From an uncultured Brachyspira sp. (lineage in GTDB: Bacteria > Spirochaetota > Brachyspiria > Brachyspirales > Brachyspiraceae): a DNA stretch of 40,346 nt. A model generated the notes under the pieces. It made no database searches. It was not told the origin of the DNA and worked only from the letters and a program-made list of their open reading frames with translations. Positions 1 to 8,490 of the stretch are shown here, in pieces (positions within the stretch are counted from its first letter, which is position 1; each line of letters begins with the position of its first letter). A program made the position numbers and the translations under genes. The stretch covers positions 1 through 40,346 of the forward strand of contig CALXXQ010000037.1 of assembly GCA_944392715.1 (NCBI GenBank), in the 5' to 3' direction.

Positions 1-802
1 ACTCCTTACATAAATTATTTTCGGCATTAGCCTCGCATACTTTAGATTTTCTATTATCAATTATAATACAAAATTCTCCTTTAGTTAGTATACTACCATC
101 TATAAAAAAATCAAGGATATTTTTAGCTTCTGCCCTTATAATTTGCTCAAATTGCTTAGTTAATTCTCTTCCGATAACAATATCCGTTTTTTCTCCAAAT
201 ATGTTAACAATATCTTCTATGCATTCTTTTACTCTATAAACTGACTCATATATTACTATTATCGTTTTTTGAGTATTATATAATTCCTTTAATTGATTTC
301 TTCTTCTTCCAGACTTATTAGAAAGAAATCCAACAAATAAAGTATTTCCTGAAATTCCTGAAACGGAAAGCAGAGAAGTAAAAGCAGATATTCCTCCTAC
401 AGGAACTATTTTTATATTGTTTTCTATAGCTATTTTTATTATGCTTACACCAGGGTCGCTTATACAAGGAGTTCCTGCATCGCTTATAATAGCTGCAGAT
501 TTACCTTTGGCTATTTCCTGGATATATTCATTTATTTTATATTCTGATGAATGACTATGATATGAAAAAAGCTTATTTTTTATATTATAAAAATTAAGGA
601 GTTTTACAGCAACTCTTGTATCTTCTGCCAATATAAAATCAACATTTCTAAGTATTTTAAGAGCCCTTATAGTAATGTCTTCCATATTACCTATAGGAGT
701 TGCAACTACATATATGACATTTTTTTCTATAGCATTTTTATTATTTTCATTATCAATAATTTCTTGTATAAACTCTTCATCTTTTTTTATGATATCATTC
801 AT
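1..802 (-). CDS. rsmI: 16S rRNA (cytidine-2'-O)-methyltransferase RsmI, C-terminus cut by window edge
   Basis: Reading leftward from an ATG at 802-800, this frame stays open to the window edge, so the end of the gene lies outside. RsmI methylates the 2'-OH of C1402 in 16S rRNA with S-adenosylmethionine. The translation shows the family blocks in order: VVATPIGNMEDIT near residue 28, LAEDTR, SYHSHS, the SDAGTPCISDPG loop, GGISAFTSLLSVSGISG, GFLSNKSGRRR, IYESVYR and GRELTKQFEQ. In the usual SDAGTPGISDPG loop, Gly is replaced by Cys. About 17 residues precede the conserved core, which is slightly longer than usual. An AAAGGA ribosome site lies upstream of the start. A second ATG four bases in is out of frame. 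The identification is firm; only completeness is unknown. Confidence 0.95.
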   Translation of the reverse strand, partial: MNDIIKKDEEFIQEIIDNENNKNAIEKNVIYVVATPIGNMEDITIRALKILRNVDFILAEDTRVAVKLLNFYNIKNKLFSYHSHSSEYKINEYIQEIAKGKSAAIISDAGTPCISDPGVSIIKIAIENNIKIVPVGGISAFTSLLSVSGISGNTLFVGFLSNKSGRRRNQLKELYNTQKTIIVIYESVYRVKECIEDIVNIFGEKTDIVIGRELTKQFEQIIRAEAKNILDFFIDGSILTKGEFCIIIDNRKSKVCEANAENNLCKE

Positions 803-878
803 AACAATCCTTTTGTATTTATTTTTTATTATATATTAAACTTTTCATTAATACAATAATATTAATAAATAATAAAAA

Positions 879-894
879 TGTTTCACATGAAACA
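879..894. other. parS-like ParB binding site 1
   Basis: The 16-mer TGTTTCACATGAAACA differs at one position from the widely conserved bacterial parS consensus TGTTTCACGTGAAACA. Its reverse complement is identical to the site at 1377. The match is by eye. The family knowledge is that ParB binds such sites and loads SMC there. Confidence 0.75.
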
Positions 895-1184
895 TTTTTA
901 TCTGTAAAACTATATTGTTTTAGTAAATATTTATTTTGCAGTTAAATATAATTATTATAGTAAAATATTTAATAAAAAATAATATTAGACTTGTTTCAAA
1001 AATAATATATTCATAATTAGTGTTTATTAAAACAATTATAAATTTTGATTCTTTTTTCCGCCGAAAAATGTACTATTATAACAATAAATCATAATTAGCT
1101 AATTTTTTAATAACACATATTATTTATGGTATATCTTCCTTATAAATTAATTTTTTAATATGACTATATTATTATAGAATAAAA

Positions 1185-1200
1185 AGTTTCATGTGAAACA
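1185..1200. other. parS-like ParB binding site 2
   Basis: AGTTTCATGTGAAACA is the same palindrome as the flanking sites except for the first base. It lies about 300 bp from site 1 and 190 bp from site 3. Clustering of three such 16-mers in about 0.5 kb of AT-rich intergenic DNA is unlikely by chance. Confidence 0.72.
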
Positions 1201-1206
1201 TTTTCT

Positions 1207-1290
1207 CGCACGGTTAGAAGATTAATAATATATTTAATATGTTTTTTATAATTTTGCCTTAAATCTAAATTAAGTAAATCGTGCGTTAAA
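1207..1290. repeat. CGCACGG inverted-arm element (copy C1)
   Basis: The left arm CGCACGGTTA at 1207 and the right arm TCGTGCGTTAA at about 1279 are inverted copies separated by about 60 AT-rich bases. Similar arm pairs occur at 19083-19172, 32261-32344 and 37311-37400, so this is a dispersed small repeat rather than a single terminator. Confidence 0.6.
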
Positions 1291-1293
1291 TTT

Positions 1294-1309
1294 GGGGCGG
1301 GAGGGCGGG
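1294..1309 (+). other. G-quadruplex-type motif
   Basis: GGGGCGGGAGGGCGGG has four runs of at least three G separated by single bases, the tightest G4 pattern possible. It stands alone in strongly AT-rich DNA between parS-like sites 2 and 3. It may derive from the G-rich block of the nested palindromic repeat family seen elsewhere in the window. Confidence 0.6.
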
Positions 1310-1376
1310 CTTAATAAAATTTATTTACTAATAAAATTGCTGTTTTTTATGATATATATAAATATTGATTTACCAA

Positions 1377-1392
1377 TGTTTCATGTGAAACA
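1377..1392. other. parS-like ParB binding site 3
   Basis: TGTTTCATGTGAAACA is the exact reverse complement of site 1, so the asymmetric central base pair is inverted relative to it. It lies about 85 bp before the start of the TonB-like gene. Confidence 0.75.
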
Positions 1393-1477
1393 TTTTTTAT
1401 CTTATTACAATTATATTTGTTTTAAATTTATTAATAATAAAACTTGTAAAATATACCGATTAATATAAAATTATTTT

Positions 1478-2398
1478 ATGAAAGAAAAAATTGAAAGAAT
1501 AAAAATAAAATTAATTAAAAGAAAAGATATAATATTTTCTGTTATAGTTTCTTTTATACTTCATATATTTTTATTCAGCTTTATAAATACATCTATAATG
1601 CAAGACGTATTTGCATATGAGAAGGCTAAACAGGAAGCAGAGGAGAAATCCAAAGAAAATGAATATATGTTCTTGGTGGAAACTCCTGAAGTAGAAGAGG
1701 AAGAAAGTAAAGAAAATACGCCATTTGCATCTGATAAAACTTTAAGATCTAAAGGACAAACAGATGTAAAACCTTCTAAAACTTTTTCCGATACATCAGT
1801 TTTTTCTTTCTTGGGAGATGGAGCAAATAGCCCTATAGTTGAAAGAAGACCTACTGAATATATAAAGCCTAATAATAATCAGCTTCAGCAAAGAGAAAAA
1901 AAAGATCTTGGTAATGAAATATCAAGGGATAATGTAGAAACTTATAAGCCTAAAAATCCTGGTATGAAAGGAGACACTAAAATACCTGCATCATTTGAAG
2001 AAGGTGCAGACAGGGCAGTTGTCTTTTCAAGCGAAACAGGAAGCATACAATTAGGTACAAAAGCTCAGGAATATTTTTGGTATTTTTATGCTTTGGTTGG
2101 TTCTATAAGAGATTCTTGGTATTTAACAATTCCTAATCAGGCTCATTATTTGGGGCTTATAAGAACTGATGAAGTTGAGGTGCTTATTTCTATAGATGAA
2201 GAAGGAAATATAGAATTTGAAAAGTTTTTGAAAACTTCTGCTAATGGTCAAACTAGTCTTGATAATTCATGTTCAAAGGCTATTGAATATGCCAAAAAAC
2301 TAAAGCCCCCTCCACAAGGTTTATGGAATGATTATGCTGAAAATGGCAAGATTTATATACCTTTCAAATTTATATATCAGAATTTTAGTAGAGATTAA
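1478..2398 (+). CDS. TonB/TolA-like envelope-spanning protein
   Basis: The 306-residue protein has a basic N-terminus and one membrane segment at about residues 18-37. A long charged Glu/Lys/Pro-containing periplasmic stretch follows, and then a C-terminal domain from about residue 195. That domain resembles the TonB/TolA C-terminal fold: a VEVLISIDEEGNIEF strand pair, a helix with AIEYAKKLKPPPQG, and a closing IYIPFKFIY strand. Known family members transmit inner-membrane proton-motive force to the outer membrane or link the envelope layers. No ExbB/ExbD genes are adjacent. The start codon has no clear ribosome site, and the parS-like cluster lies immediately upstream. The role is inferred from architecture, and the substrate is unknown. 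Confidence 0.72.
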   Translation: MKEKIERIKIKLIKRKDIIFSVIVSFILHIFLFSFINTSIMQDVFAYEKAKQEAEEKSKENEYMFLVETPEVEEEESKENTPFASDKTLRSKGQTDVKPSKTFSDTSVFSFLGDGANSPIVERRPTEYIKPNNNQLQQREKKDLGNEISRDNVETYKPKNPGMKGDTKIPASFEEGADRAVVFSSETGSIQLGTKAQEYFWYFYALVGSIRDSWYLTIPNQAHYLGLIRTDEVEVLISIDEEGNIEFEKFLKTSANGQTSLDNSCSKAIEYAKKLKPPPQGLWNDYAENGKIYIPFKFIYQNFSRD

Positions 2399-2459
2399 CT
2401 CTATAATATAGTATAATTATTTTATTATTTTTATTTATATTTTTGAAAGTGGGTGTTAT

Positions 2460-3428
2460 ATGAAAGAGTATAATATATGTCTTTGCGCTGATAATAATGT
2501 TATAGAATATATGCTTGCCTTAATAGTATCAATATTAAAAAATTCTTCAGAAGATGAAGAATTCTACTTTCATATAATAACATCATCAATGTCAGAAGAA
2601 AATAAAAATCATATTGATAATTTAAAACAAATTAAGAATTTTAAATTGCAATATTATAGCCCAATAAATAAAGAAAAATTTATAAAATGGCATAGAGAAA
2701 AAACTTCAGGACAATGGGGAGTAGAAGCTTTTTCTAAATTGGATATACCTTTTTTATTAAATCATTTAGATAAAGTTTTATATTTAGACTGCGACATGAT
2801 AGTACTTAATAACTTAAAAGAATTATTTGAATTGGATATTAATGATAATTTAGCAGCTGTAGTAAAAGATAAAGATATTAAATATTTCAAAGTATTAGAA
2901 ATGAAATTTAATTTCTTTTATAATTATTTTAATTCAGGTTTAATGTTAATCAATATAAAAATGTTTAATGAATTGTTTAAAGAAAATGATTTTTTTGATA
3001 TCATAGAAAAATATCTAAATACTATTAAATGTCTTAAATATATAGATCAAGATATTTTTAATTATATATTTCAAAATAAAGTTCAATATTTAGATTCTAA
3101 ATATAATTTTACATGTGCTTTACTAAGAAAAGATAAAGAAGTTCAAAAGGCTGTTATAGCTCATTATACTTTATTAAAACCATTATATAGAAATGCCTAT
3201 CCTCAGAAAAATAAACTTTATTATGCTTTTTGGAAATATTTTATAGAAACTTCTATATTCAAAAATAATATATCAAAATATATAGATATCATTATAGAAC
3301 AGGGTAATAATGATATTATAAAACATAATAAATTAGTTGATAGTATATCTTGGTGGATACCTTTTAGAAAAATGAGAAACAACTTTAAAACAAAATATAA
3401 AATAGATATAAAAGAAAAATTTGAATAA
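2460..3428 (+). CDS. Family 8 glycosyltransferase (LPS-type)
   Basis: The 322-residue protein has the GT8 layout. It opens with YNICLCADNN, a nucleotide-sugar binding strand, and has YLDCDMIVLNNL around residues 108-119, with Asp110 and Asp112 as the metal-binding DxD. FNSGLMLINI follows at 157-166, DQDIFN at 196-201, and a late His-x5-Pro pattern (AHYTLLKP, 234-241) typical of this retaining family. The C-terminal 70 residues are basic and may contact membrane. Related enzymes add galactose or glucose to the lipooligosaccharide core; donor and acceptor cannot be read here. It starts 61 bases after the TonB-like gene and is probably cotranscribed with it. Confidence 0.9.
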   Translation: MKEYNICLCADNNVIEYMLALIVSILKNSSEDEEFYFHIITSSMSEENKNHIDNLKQIKNFKLQYYSPINKEKFIKWHREKTSGQWGVEAFSKLDIPFLLNHLDKVLYLDCDMIVLNNLKELFELDINDNLAAVVKDKDIKYFKVLEMKFNFFYNYFNSGLMLINIKMFNELFKENDFFDIIEKYLNTIKCLKYIDQDIFNYIFQNKVQYLDSKYNFTCALLRKDKEVQKAVIAHYTLLKPLYRNAYPQKNKLYYAFWKYFIETSIFKNNISKYIDIIIEQGNNDIIKHNKLVDSISWWIPFRKMRNNFKTKYKIDIKEKFE

Positions 3429-3594
3429 TATAAATAATAAAAAATTTGTTTTTCATATTAATTAGTAAATATTAAATTTATATTTTTTTGATACCGATTA
3501 CATTAAATTTTATCATATTTTCATAAAAATAGTTATTTTTTTCTATTTTATTAGACTTTTTATCATAAAAAATGAAGAATTTATAATAATATAA

Positions 3595-3622
3595 TTGACA
3601 TTCTTTTTATAAATATTATAAT
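3595..3622 (+). promoter_or_regulatory. Sigma-70-type promoter of the alcohol dehydrogenase gene
   Basis: TTGACA at 3595-3600 and TATAAT at 3617-3622 are both perfect consensus hexamers with a 16-base spacer. They lie about 35 bases before the gene's start codon. Confidence 0.75.
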
Positions 3623-3657
3623 ATAGTACATAAAGCAATTATTTTTGGAGATTAAAT

Positions 3658-4827
3658 ATGTCAAGATTCACTATTCCTAGAGATTTATACTACGGCGACA
3701 ATGCTATGGAAGAATTAAAAAATCTAAAAGGATATAAAAAAGCTATAATCGTTACAGGCGGATCTTCTATGAAAAGAGGAGGATTCCTTGATAAATGTGA
3801 AAAAATATTAAAAGATACTGGTTTGGAAGTTAAGATTTTTGATGGTGTTGAACCAGACCCTTCTATAGAAACAGTTTATAAAGGTGCTGAAGCTATGAGA
3901 GAATTTAACCCTGATGTAATAGTTGCATTAGGCGGAGGTTCTGCTTTAGATGCTGCTAAGGCTATGTGGGTGTTCTATGAATATCCTGAGAAAAAATTCG
4001 ATGATATTAAAACTCCTTTCACTATGCCTAAACTTAGAAAGAAAGCAATATTTGCAGCAATACCTTCTACAAGCGGTACAGCTTCAGAGGTTACTGCTTT
4101 CTCAGTTATAACTGATTATTCTACAAACATTAAATATCCATTAGCAGATTTTGAAATTACACCAGACATTGCTATATTAGATTATTCTATTCCTATGACA
4201 ATGCCTGAGACAGTTTCTGCTGATACTGGTATGGATGCACTTACTCACTCTATAGAGGCTTATGTTGCTGGACTTAGAACTGATATTACTGATGCTTTGG
4301 CTATGAAAGCAATAGATATGATTGTTCATAATATAGAAAAAGCAGTTAAGGGAGATAAAGAGGGAAGGGCAAAACTTCATGTTGCTCAATGTTTAGCTGG
4401 TATGTCTTTTTCTAATGCTTTACTTGGTATAGTACATAGTTTGGCTCATAAAACAGGAGCTGAATTCCATATTACTCATGGAAGATGCAATGCTATACTT
4501 CTTCCTTATGTTATACAATTTAATTCAAAGGTTTGTGCTAATAGATTTGCTGATATAGCTAGAATGCTTAAGCTTTCTGGAAATACTGATGAAGAGCTTA
4601 CAGCTTCTTTGGTAAATAAAGTAAAAGAATTAAACAGTAAATTAGGAATAAAACAAACTTATAAAGAAAATGGTGTTACTGAAGATCATTTCAAACAAAA
4701 ATGCGATGATATATCTAAAAATGCCGTTGCTGACCCTTGTACAGGTTCTAATCCAAGAGAAACCGATGTTTCTAATATGAAAAAAGTATTAGAAGCAGCT
4801 TATTATGGAAACGATGTCAGCTTTTAA
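3658..4827 (+). CDS. Iron-containing alcohol dehydrogenase (butanol dehydrogenase-like)
   Basis: This is a cytosolic NAD(P)H-dependent oxidoreductase of the group III (iron) alcohol dehydrogenases, 389 residues, the normal length. The dinucleotide-binding loop GGGSALDAAK lies at 92-101. The metal ligands fit the FucO pattern: Asp193 and His197 in MDALTHSIEAY, His260 in GIVHSLAH, and His274 in HITHGRCN. The STSGTASEVT cofactor-contact motif is at 137-146. It has its own consensus promoter, a GGAG ribosome site about 8 bases before the ATG, and a strong terminator, so it is a single-gene unit likely to be highly expressed. In a fermenting anaerobe it would reoxidise NAD(P)H by making alcohols. 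The exact substrate cannot be told from sequence. Confidence 0.93.
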   Translation: MSRFTIPRDLYYGDNAMEELKNLKGYKKAIIVTGGSSMKRGGFLDKCEKILKDTGLEVKIFDGVEPDPSIETVYKGAEAMREFNPDVIVALGGGSALDAAKAMWVFYEYPEKKFDDIKTPFTMPKLRKKAIFAAIPSTSGTASEVTAFSVITDYSTNIKYPLADFEITPDIAILDYSIPMTMPETVSADTGMDALTHSIEAYVAGLRTDITDALAMKAIDMIVHNIEKAVKGDKEGRAKLHVAQCLAGMSFSNALLGIVHSLAHKTGAEFHITHGRCNAILLPYVIQFNSKVCANRFADIARMLKLSGNTDEELTASLVNKVKELNSKLGIKQTYKENGVTEDHFKQKCDDISKNAVADPCTGSNPRETDVSNMKKVLEAAYYGNDVSF

Positions 4828-4852
4828 TTAATATATTCTAATCATAGTTTTT

Positions 4853-4889
4853 CCCCAAGTGTTATTTTTATAATGCTTGGGGTTTTTTT
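4853..4889 (+). terminator. Rho-independent terminator of the alcohol dehydrogenase gene
   Basis: CCCCAAG and CTTGGGG form a perfect G/C-rich stem around a loop of about 16 bases, followed by seven T residues. It lies 25 bases after the stop codon. Confidence 0.9.
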
Positions 4890-5117
4890 ATGTTTCATAA
4901 TCATATTTATTTAAATTACATTATTTTAATCATATTATTAATATTTATTTAATAAATTAAATTTTATATATTTTAATATTTATCTATAAAAATATTAAAA
5001 TTTTAATATTTTTATTGATTTTTTTTATTAATTATATATAATTTAGATATATAAAAAATTTAATATAAAATTTTTAATAAAATTTTTAATATAATTTAAA
5101 ATATTTAATAGAATTTT

Positions 5118-6098
5118 ATGAGGTATATTTCATTAATATTATTATTTAGTAGTCTATTATTTTCTAAAGAGCCTTTATGGATTTTTAATCCATATGATAT
5201 GTATAGCAAAAAAATATATGAAGTTGGTGTTGGTAATGGTAAAACAGAAAAGGAGGCAGAAAATAGCGCATATAGTGCTTTAGCAAATATTTTTGGAATG
5301 AAAATATCTGTTGATACTAGAGCAAATGAAAAATATATAGAAACATCATCTGGTGTTGAGGAAATTAGAATATTAGATAATAATACGAGAATCGAAGCAG
5401 AGCATAATTTAATTAATGTAAAAATAGATAAAAAATACTATGATGAAAAAAGAAATATATATTATGCTATTGCTGTTTTAAATAAAAAAGAAACTTCCAT
5501 ACTTTTAGAGAAAAAAATAAAAGAAAATTTAAATGTCATTAAATCATATATTAGTAAATCTGATATTGAAAAAGATTTATTAAATAAATATTCTGCTATG
5601 TATATAGCATATATATTTTCTGAAAAAAATAATAATTTTCTATCTCAATTATCAATAATAGATAATTCAAAAAATATTATGATAGATGATGAATTCAAGA
5701 TGGATAATATAAAGATTAAGTTAGAAAATATAAAGCGAAGAATAACATTTTCAATTGAATCTGAAGATATAACACCTAATGTAGAATCAGCCATAGAACA
5801 TTCTATAAGCGAATTAGGATTTAAAATTAGTTCTAATCCTTCATATATTATAAAGGATAAATTTACTTTTGATGGGAATGATATAGGATATGGAATGTAT
5901 ATTTTAAATTATACTCTTATTTTAGAATTGCTTGATTATAATGGTGATAGAATAGCATCTTTTAAATTTAGAGGAAAAGATGGTGGTACTTCAGAAAAAG
6001 ATGCCAAGCGTGTTGTTATGAATAAAATTGTAAGGGAAATAAATGCAAAATTATCAGATCAAATTTCTGATTTTTTAGATGAAAAATTAAAAAGTTAA
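5118..6098 (+). CDS. LPP20-like secreted envelope protein
   Basis: The 326-residue protein has an N-terminal signal segment (residues 1-16, hydrophobic, ending LLFS before KEP) without a lipobox cysteine. An LPP20-type domain follows: PLWIFNPYDMYSKKIYEVGVGNGKTEKEAENSAYSALANIF, residues 19-59, with the family's W-NP, GVG-G-T and EAE-A pattern. A less conserved second half contains another strand-rich region ending with RIASFKFRGKDGG and a terminal helix. It begins a three-gene rightward cluster with a second LPP20-like gene 15 bases on and a CsgG-like gene after that. LPP20 and CsgG-like proteins co-occur in outer-membrane assemblies such as the Vibrio FlgO/P/T set. The role here is inferred. 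Confidence 0.75.
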   Translation: MRYISLILLFSSLLFSKEPLWIFNPYDMYSKKIYEVGVGNGKTEKEAENSAYSALANIFGMKISVDTRANEKYIETSSGVEEIRILDNNTRIEAEHNLINVKIDKKYYDEKRNIYYAIAVLNKKETSILLEKKIKENLNVIKSYISKSDIEKDLLNKYSAMYIAYIFSEKNNNFLSQLSIIDNSKNIMIDDEFKMDNIKIKLENIKRRITFSIESEDITPNVESAIEHSISELGFKISSNPSYIIKDKFTFDGNDIGYGMYILNYTLILELLDYNGDRIASFKFRGKDGGTSEKDAKRVVMNKIVREINAKLSDQISDFLDEKLKS

Positions 6099-6113
6099 AT
6101 AAGGAGTTTTATA

Positions 6114-6749
6114 ATGAAAAATTTAAAAACAAAATCCATTTTTATTTTTGCATTCATTTTTGCATTGAATGTAATATTTATATCTGAAAATATATATGCT
6201 CAAAGAAAAAGGATTAAATATGATATAATCGATCAAAGAGGAGGAAAAAGAGCAAAACAGCCTAAATGGTTATTTAAAGGAACTAGTCAATTAGAAAATG
6301 ATTATGCTGGAAAAATGCCTTTTGTAATTAGCGGAAGAGGAAAAAGTTTAAACTTTGTAGAAAGCTGGGCAAAGAGAGTAAATTCTTCTGCCGAAGTAGC
6401 AAGATATTTATCACAGTCAATAGCTGATTATACAGCTGCTTCTGAATATGGAAATGATGAGAATTTCCAAAGAACTATGGAAACATTAACTACATCTGTA
6501 TCAAAATCAAAAATTGCAGGATTAAGAAAAGAAGATGATTGGTGGATATTGAAAGAGTATAAAGAAGGCACTAAGAAAGGGCAGCAAGAATATGAGTATT
6601 ATGTATTATATTTAATAGATAAAAATGTAATTGATAGAATATTACAAAATGAAGTAGAAAAAGCGATATCAGGTGAGAATGAAGAAACAAAATCCAGAGT
6701 AAAAGAAGCTATGGATAATATGGTATATGAATATATCGAAGAAGAATAA
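6114..6749 (+). CDS. Second LPP20-like secreted protein
   Basis: The 211-residue protein has a signal peptide of about 30 residues ending NIYAQ. A mature part starts with basic residues and then QPKWLFKGTSQLE near 49-61 and FVISGRGKSLNFVESWAKRV near 70-89. Together these give the W-x-F and GxGxS/N-x-x-x-A spacing of LPP20-like domains. The region after that is predicted helical (SAEVARYLSQSIADYTAAS). It has a good AAGGAG ribosome site and begins 15 bases after the previous stop, so the pair is an operon. A terminator follows. The relation to LPP20 is weaker than for the upstream gene, and no enzymatic motif is visible. Confidence 0.65.
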   Translation: MKNLKTKSIFIFAFIFALNVIFISENIYAQRKRIKYDIIDQRGGKRAKQPKWLFKGTSQLENDYAGKMPFVISGRGKSLNFVESWAKRVNSSAEVARYLSQSIADYTAASEYGNDENFQRTMETLTTSVSKSKIAGLRKEDDWWILKEYKEGTKKGQQEYEYYVLYLIDKNVIDRILQNEVEKAISGENEETKSRVKEAMDNMVYEYIEEE

Positions 6750-6771
6750 TAAATTATAATCAATCATTTGT

Positions 6772-6807
6772 AGGGGATAATATATTTTTATTATCCCTTA
6801 TTTTTTG
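6772..6807 (+). terminator. Rho-independent terminator after the LPP20 pair
   Basis: GGGATAATA pairs with TATTATCCC around a six-base AT loop (extended by a G-U and an A-U pair) and is followed by TATTTTTTG. It separates the LPP20 pair from the CsgG-ankyrin gene, at least partially. Confidence 0.8.
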
Positions 6808-6929
6808 TTAAATTTTTGAAGTTTATGAATAAAAACGGTAGATTACTCCAATAATCCAATAGCAAGAAGTATGGAGGAGTTGATGTTTGGTGATTTAGAA
6901 ATTTATTAATTTTTTATTAGGATATTTTT

Positions 6930-8330
6930 ATGAAAAGATATATATTTTTAATTTTATTATTATTTTCAAGTTTACTATTCTCACAGGAAAAAATTAAAGT
7001 AGCAGTTCTTCCTTTCTCTAGTGTTAATGAAGAAGAAGGAGATACAGTATCTTCAATATTTGCCAATGAATTAAGCAAAAGAAAAGTATATACAGTGCTC
7101 ACTAGAAATAGTCAAATGGAAAAAGCTATGAAAGAATTACACTTCCAAAGAAATGGTATGACAGATGAAAATACTATAGCAGAAATAGGGAAGGCTTTAA
7201 ATGCTCAGTATGTTATGGCAGGCAGTATCAGCAAGCTTGGAAGAAATAATACATTAGTAGTAAGTATGATTAATGTAGAAACATTAGAAAATCTTACAGG
7301 CAGCAGCAGGTCTTTTAGAAATATAGAAGATGTTATTCAATATGTACCTCAAATAGTTAATGAGATTACAGGAACTAAAGGCGATTTAAAATACAGCGAA
7401 GTAGTAACAGACAGTAAAAAGTCCAGAAGAGTTATACCAGGCTCAGGTTCACAGGAAGCTATAGACAGAATACTGATGAAAAGGGAAGGACAAACAGGAA
7501 TAAGAGAAATTAAATCTCTTATTACAAGAGGTCTTAATACAGGAATGAGAGAAGAAAAATGGTATAATGGAGGTTATGTACGAGCAAATTCAACAGCATT
7601 GATGTTAGCTGCATATTTTAATTATAATGATTTACTTGAAGCCTTAATTGCTGCAGGTGCTGATATAAACATTAAAAATAAAGATTCTTATACAGCATTA
7701 ACTCATGCTATTTTTGCTAATAATATAGAAGGTGCTGCTATATTGATAGATTCAGGAATAGATTTAACTGCAAGGACAAGCCATAGTTATAATAATGATT
7801 ATTTAAACCTTGCAGCAAAAGAAAATAGATTTGAAATATTAAAATTATTAATAGATGCTGGAATGGATGTGAATATTACTAATGAAGGAGGATATACTCC
7901 ATTGATACACTCTATGGGAAATTATGAAATATTTAAATATTTATTAGAACATAAAGCAGATCCTAATTTAATAACTAAAAATCCTTCTCCAAAATATAAT
8001 ATATCTCCAATAACATATTTAGGAAGTTCTTGCTATTCTAGAGGAATAGATGCTGATAAGTTTAAAATATTAAAACTTTTATTAGAATATGGAGCAGATC
8101 CTGGTATGAGAGGAGGAGATAAAGGTAATACTATATTAATATATATAGTATCATCTTCGGTAAATGAATATACTGTGGAAGCTGTAAAATTATTATTACA
8201 AGCAGGTGCCGATCCTAATGTTGAAAATAATAAAAGAGAAACAGCTTTGAATATTTTGGAATCTAAAGATTACTCCACTAATTATATAGATGAAATAATA
8301 AAAATACTTTTAGAGGCAGGGGCAAGATAA
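6930..8330 (+). CDS. CsgG-like domain fused to ankyrin repeats
   Basis: The 466-residue protein opens with a signal peptide (MKRYIFLILLLFSSLLFS). A CsgG/LpoB/FlgO-like domain covers about residues 21-148: IKVAVLPFSSVNEEEG, then FANELSKRKVYTVLTR, IAEIGKALNAQYVMAGSISKLG and VVSMINVETLENLTG, the classic order for this family. A linker follows. From about residue 218 to the end there are six or so ankyrin repeats, recognisable by TALMLAA, LLEALIAAGADINIKN, LKLLIDAGMDVNITN, LLEYGADPG and LLLQAGADPNVEN. The CsgG part would act in the periplasm or at the outer membrane; the ankyrin part is a protein-binding scaffold. It follows two LPP20-like genes. Fragments of paralogues lie directly downstream, the first starting on the shared TAATG. 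Confidence 0.85.
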   Translation: MKRYIFLILLLFSSLLFSQEKIKVAVLPFSSVNEEEGDTVSSIFANELSKRKVYTVLTRNSQMEKAMKELHFQRNGMTDENTIAEIGKALNAQYVMAGSISKLGRNNTLVVSMINVETLENLTGSSRSFRNIEDVIQYVPQIVNEITGTKGDLKYSEVVTDSKKSRRVIPGSGSQEAIDRILMKREGQTGIREIKSLITRGLNTGMREEKWYNGGYVRANSTALMLAAYFNYNDLLEALIAAGADINIKNKDSYTALTHAIFANNIEGAAILIDSGIDLTARTSHSYNNDYLNLAAKENRFEILKLLIDAGMDVNITNEGGYTPLIHSMGNYEIFKYLLEHKADPNLITKNPSPKYNISPITYLGSSCYSRGIDADKFKILKLLLEYGADPGMRGGDKGNTILIYIVSSSVNEYTVEAVKLLLQAGADPNVENNKRETALNILESKDYSTNYIDEIIKILLEAGAR

Positions 8331-8490
8331 TGAATAAACAATTTATATTTATAATGCTATTACTATTCTAGCAGGAAAAAATTAAAGTAGCAGTTCTTAA
8401 TTTTCTAGTGTAGTTAGTATAATTATGTAGAGACTTTAGAAAATATAATAGCGGATACTAAAATCTTTAATAGAATATGGAGCTACATAA
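8330..8490 (+). pseudogene. Relic of a second CsgG-ankyrin gene
   Basis: The ATG overlaps the previous stop (TAATG). The frame reads MNKQFIFIMLLLF, then a stop where the intact paralogue has Ser, then QEKIKVAVL, followed by a one-base deletion in the codons for PFSSV. Around 8427 the sequence again matches the intact gene's codons for NVETLENL. It ends in frame with SLIEYGAT and a stop, an ankyrin-type C-terminus. So the start, a piece of the CsgG domain and the tail survive, and the middle is gone. It cannot make a functional protein. Confidence 0.8.

Larger units (their letters stand above)
803..1477. other. 675-bp intergenic region with parS-like sites and G-rich tract
   Basis: No gene is visible between the divergent rsmI and the TonB-like gene. 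The stretch holds three parS-like 16-mers (879, 1185, 1377), an inverted CGCACGG repeat (1207-1290) and a compact G-run block (1294-1309). There is also a small TTTTTC/GAAAAA hairpin at 1053-1068. The rest is plain AT-rich sequence, and I could not find a TTATCCACA-type DnaA box. Confidence 0.7.

Noticed and set aside
803..1477. Replication origin (oriC)
   Set aside because: parS-like sites often lie near origins, but I found no TTATCCACA-type DnaA boxes, no dnaA or dnaN gene and no clear unwinding repeats, so an origin call is not supported.
4177..4389. Minus-strand reading frame inside the alcohol dehydrogenase gene
   Set aside because: It lies wholly within a well-supported gene, has no ribosome site and encodes a low-complexity His/Ser/Asn-rich peptide; it is a shadow frame.
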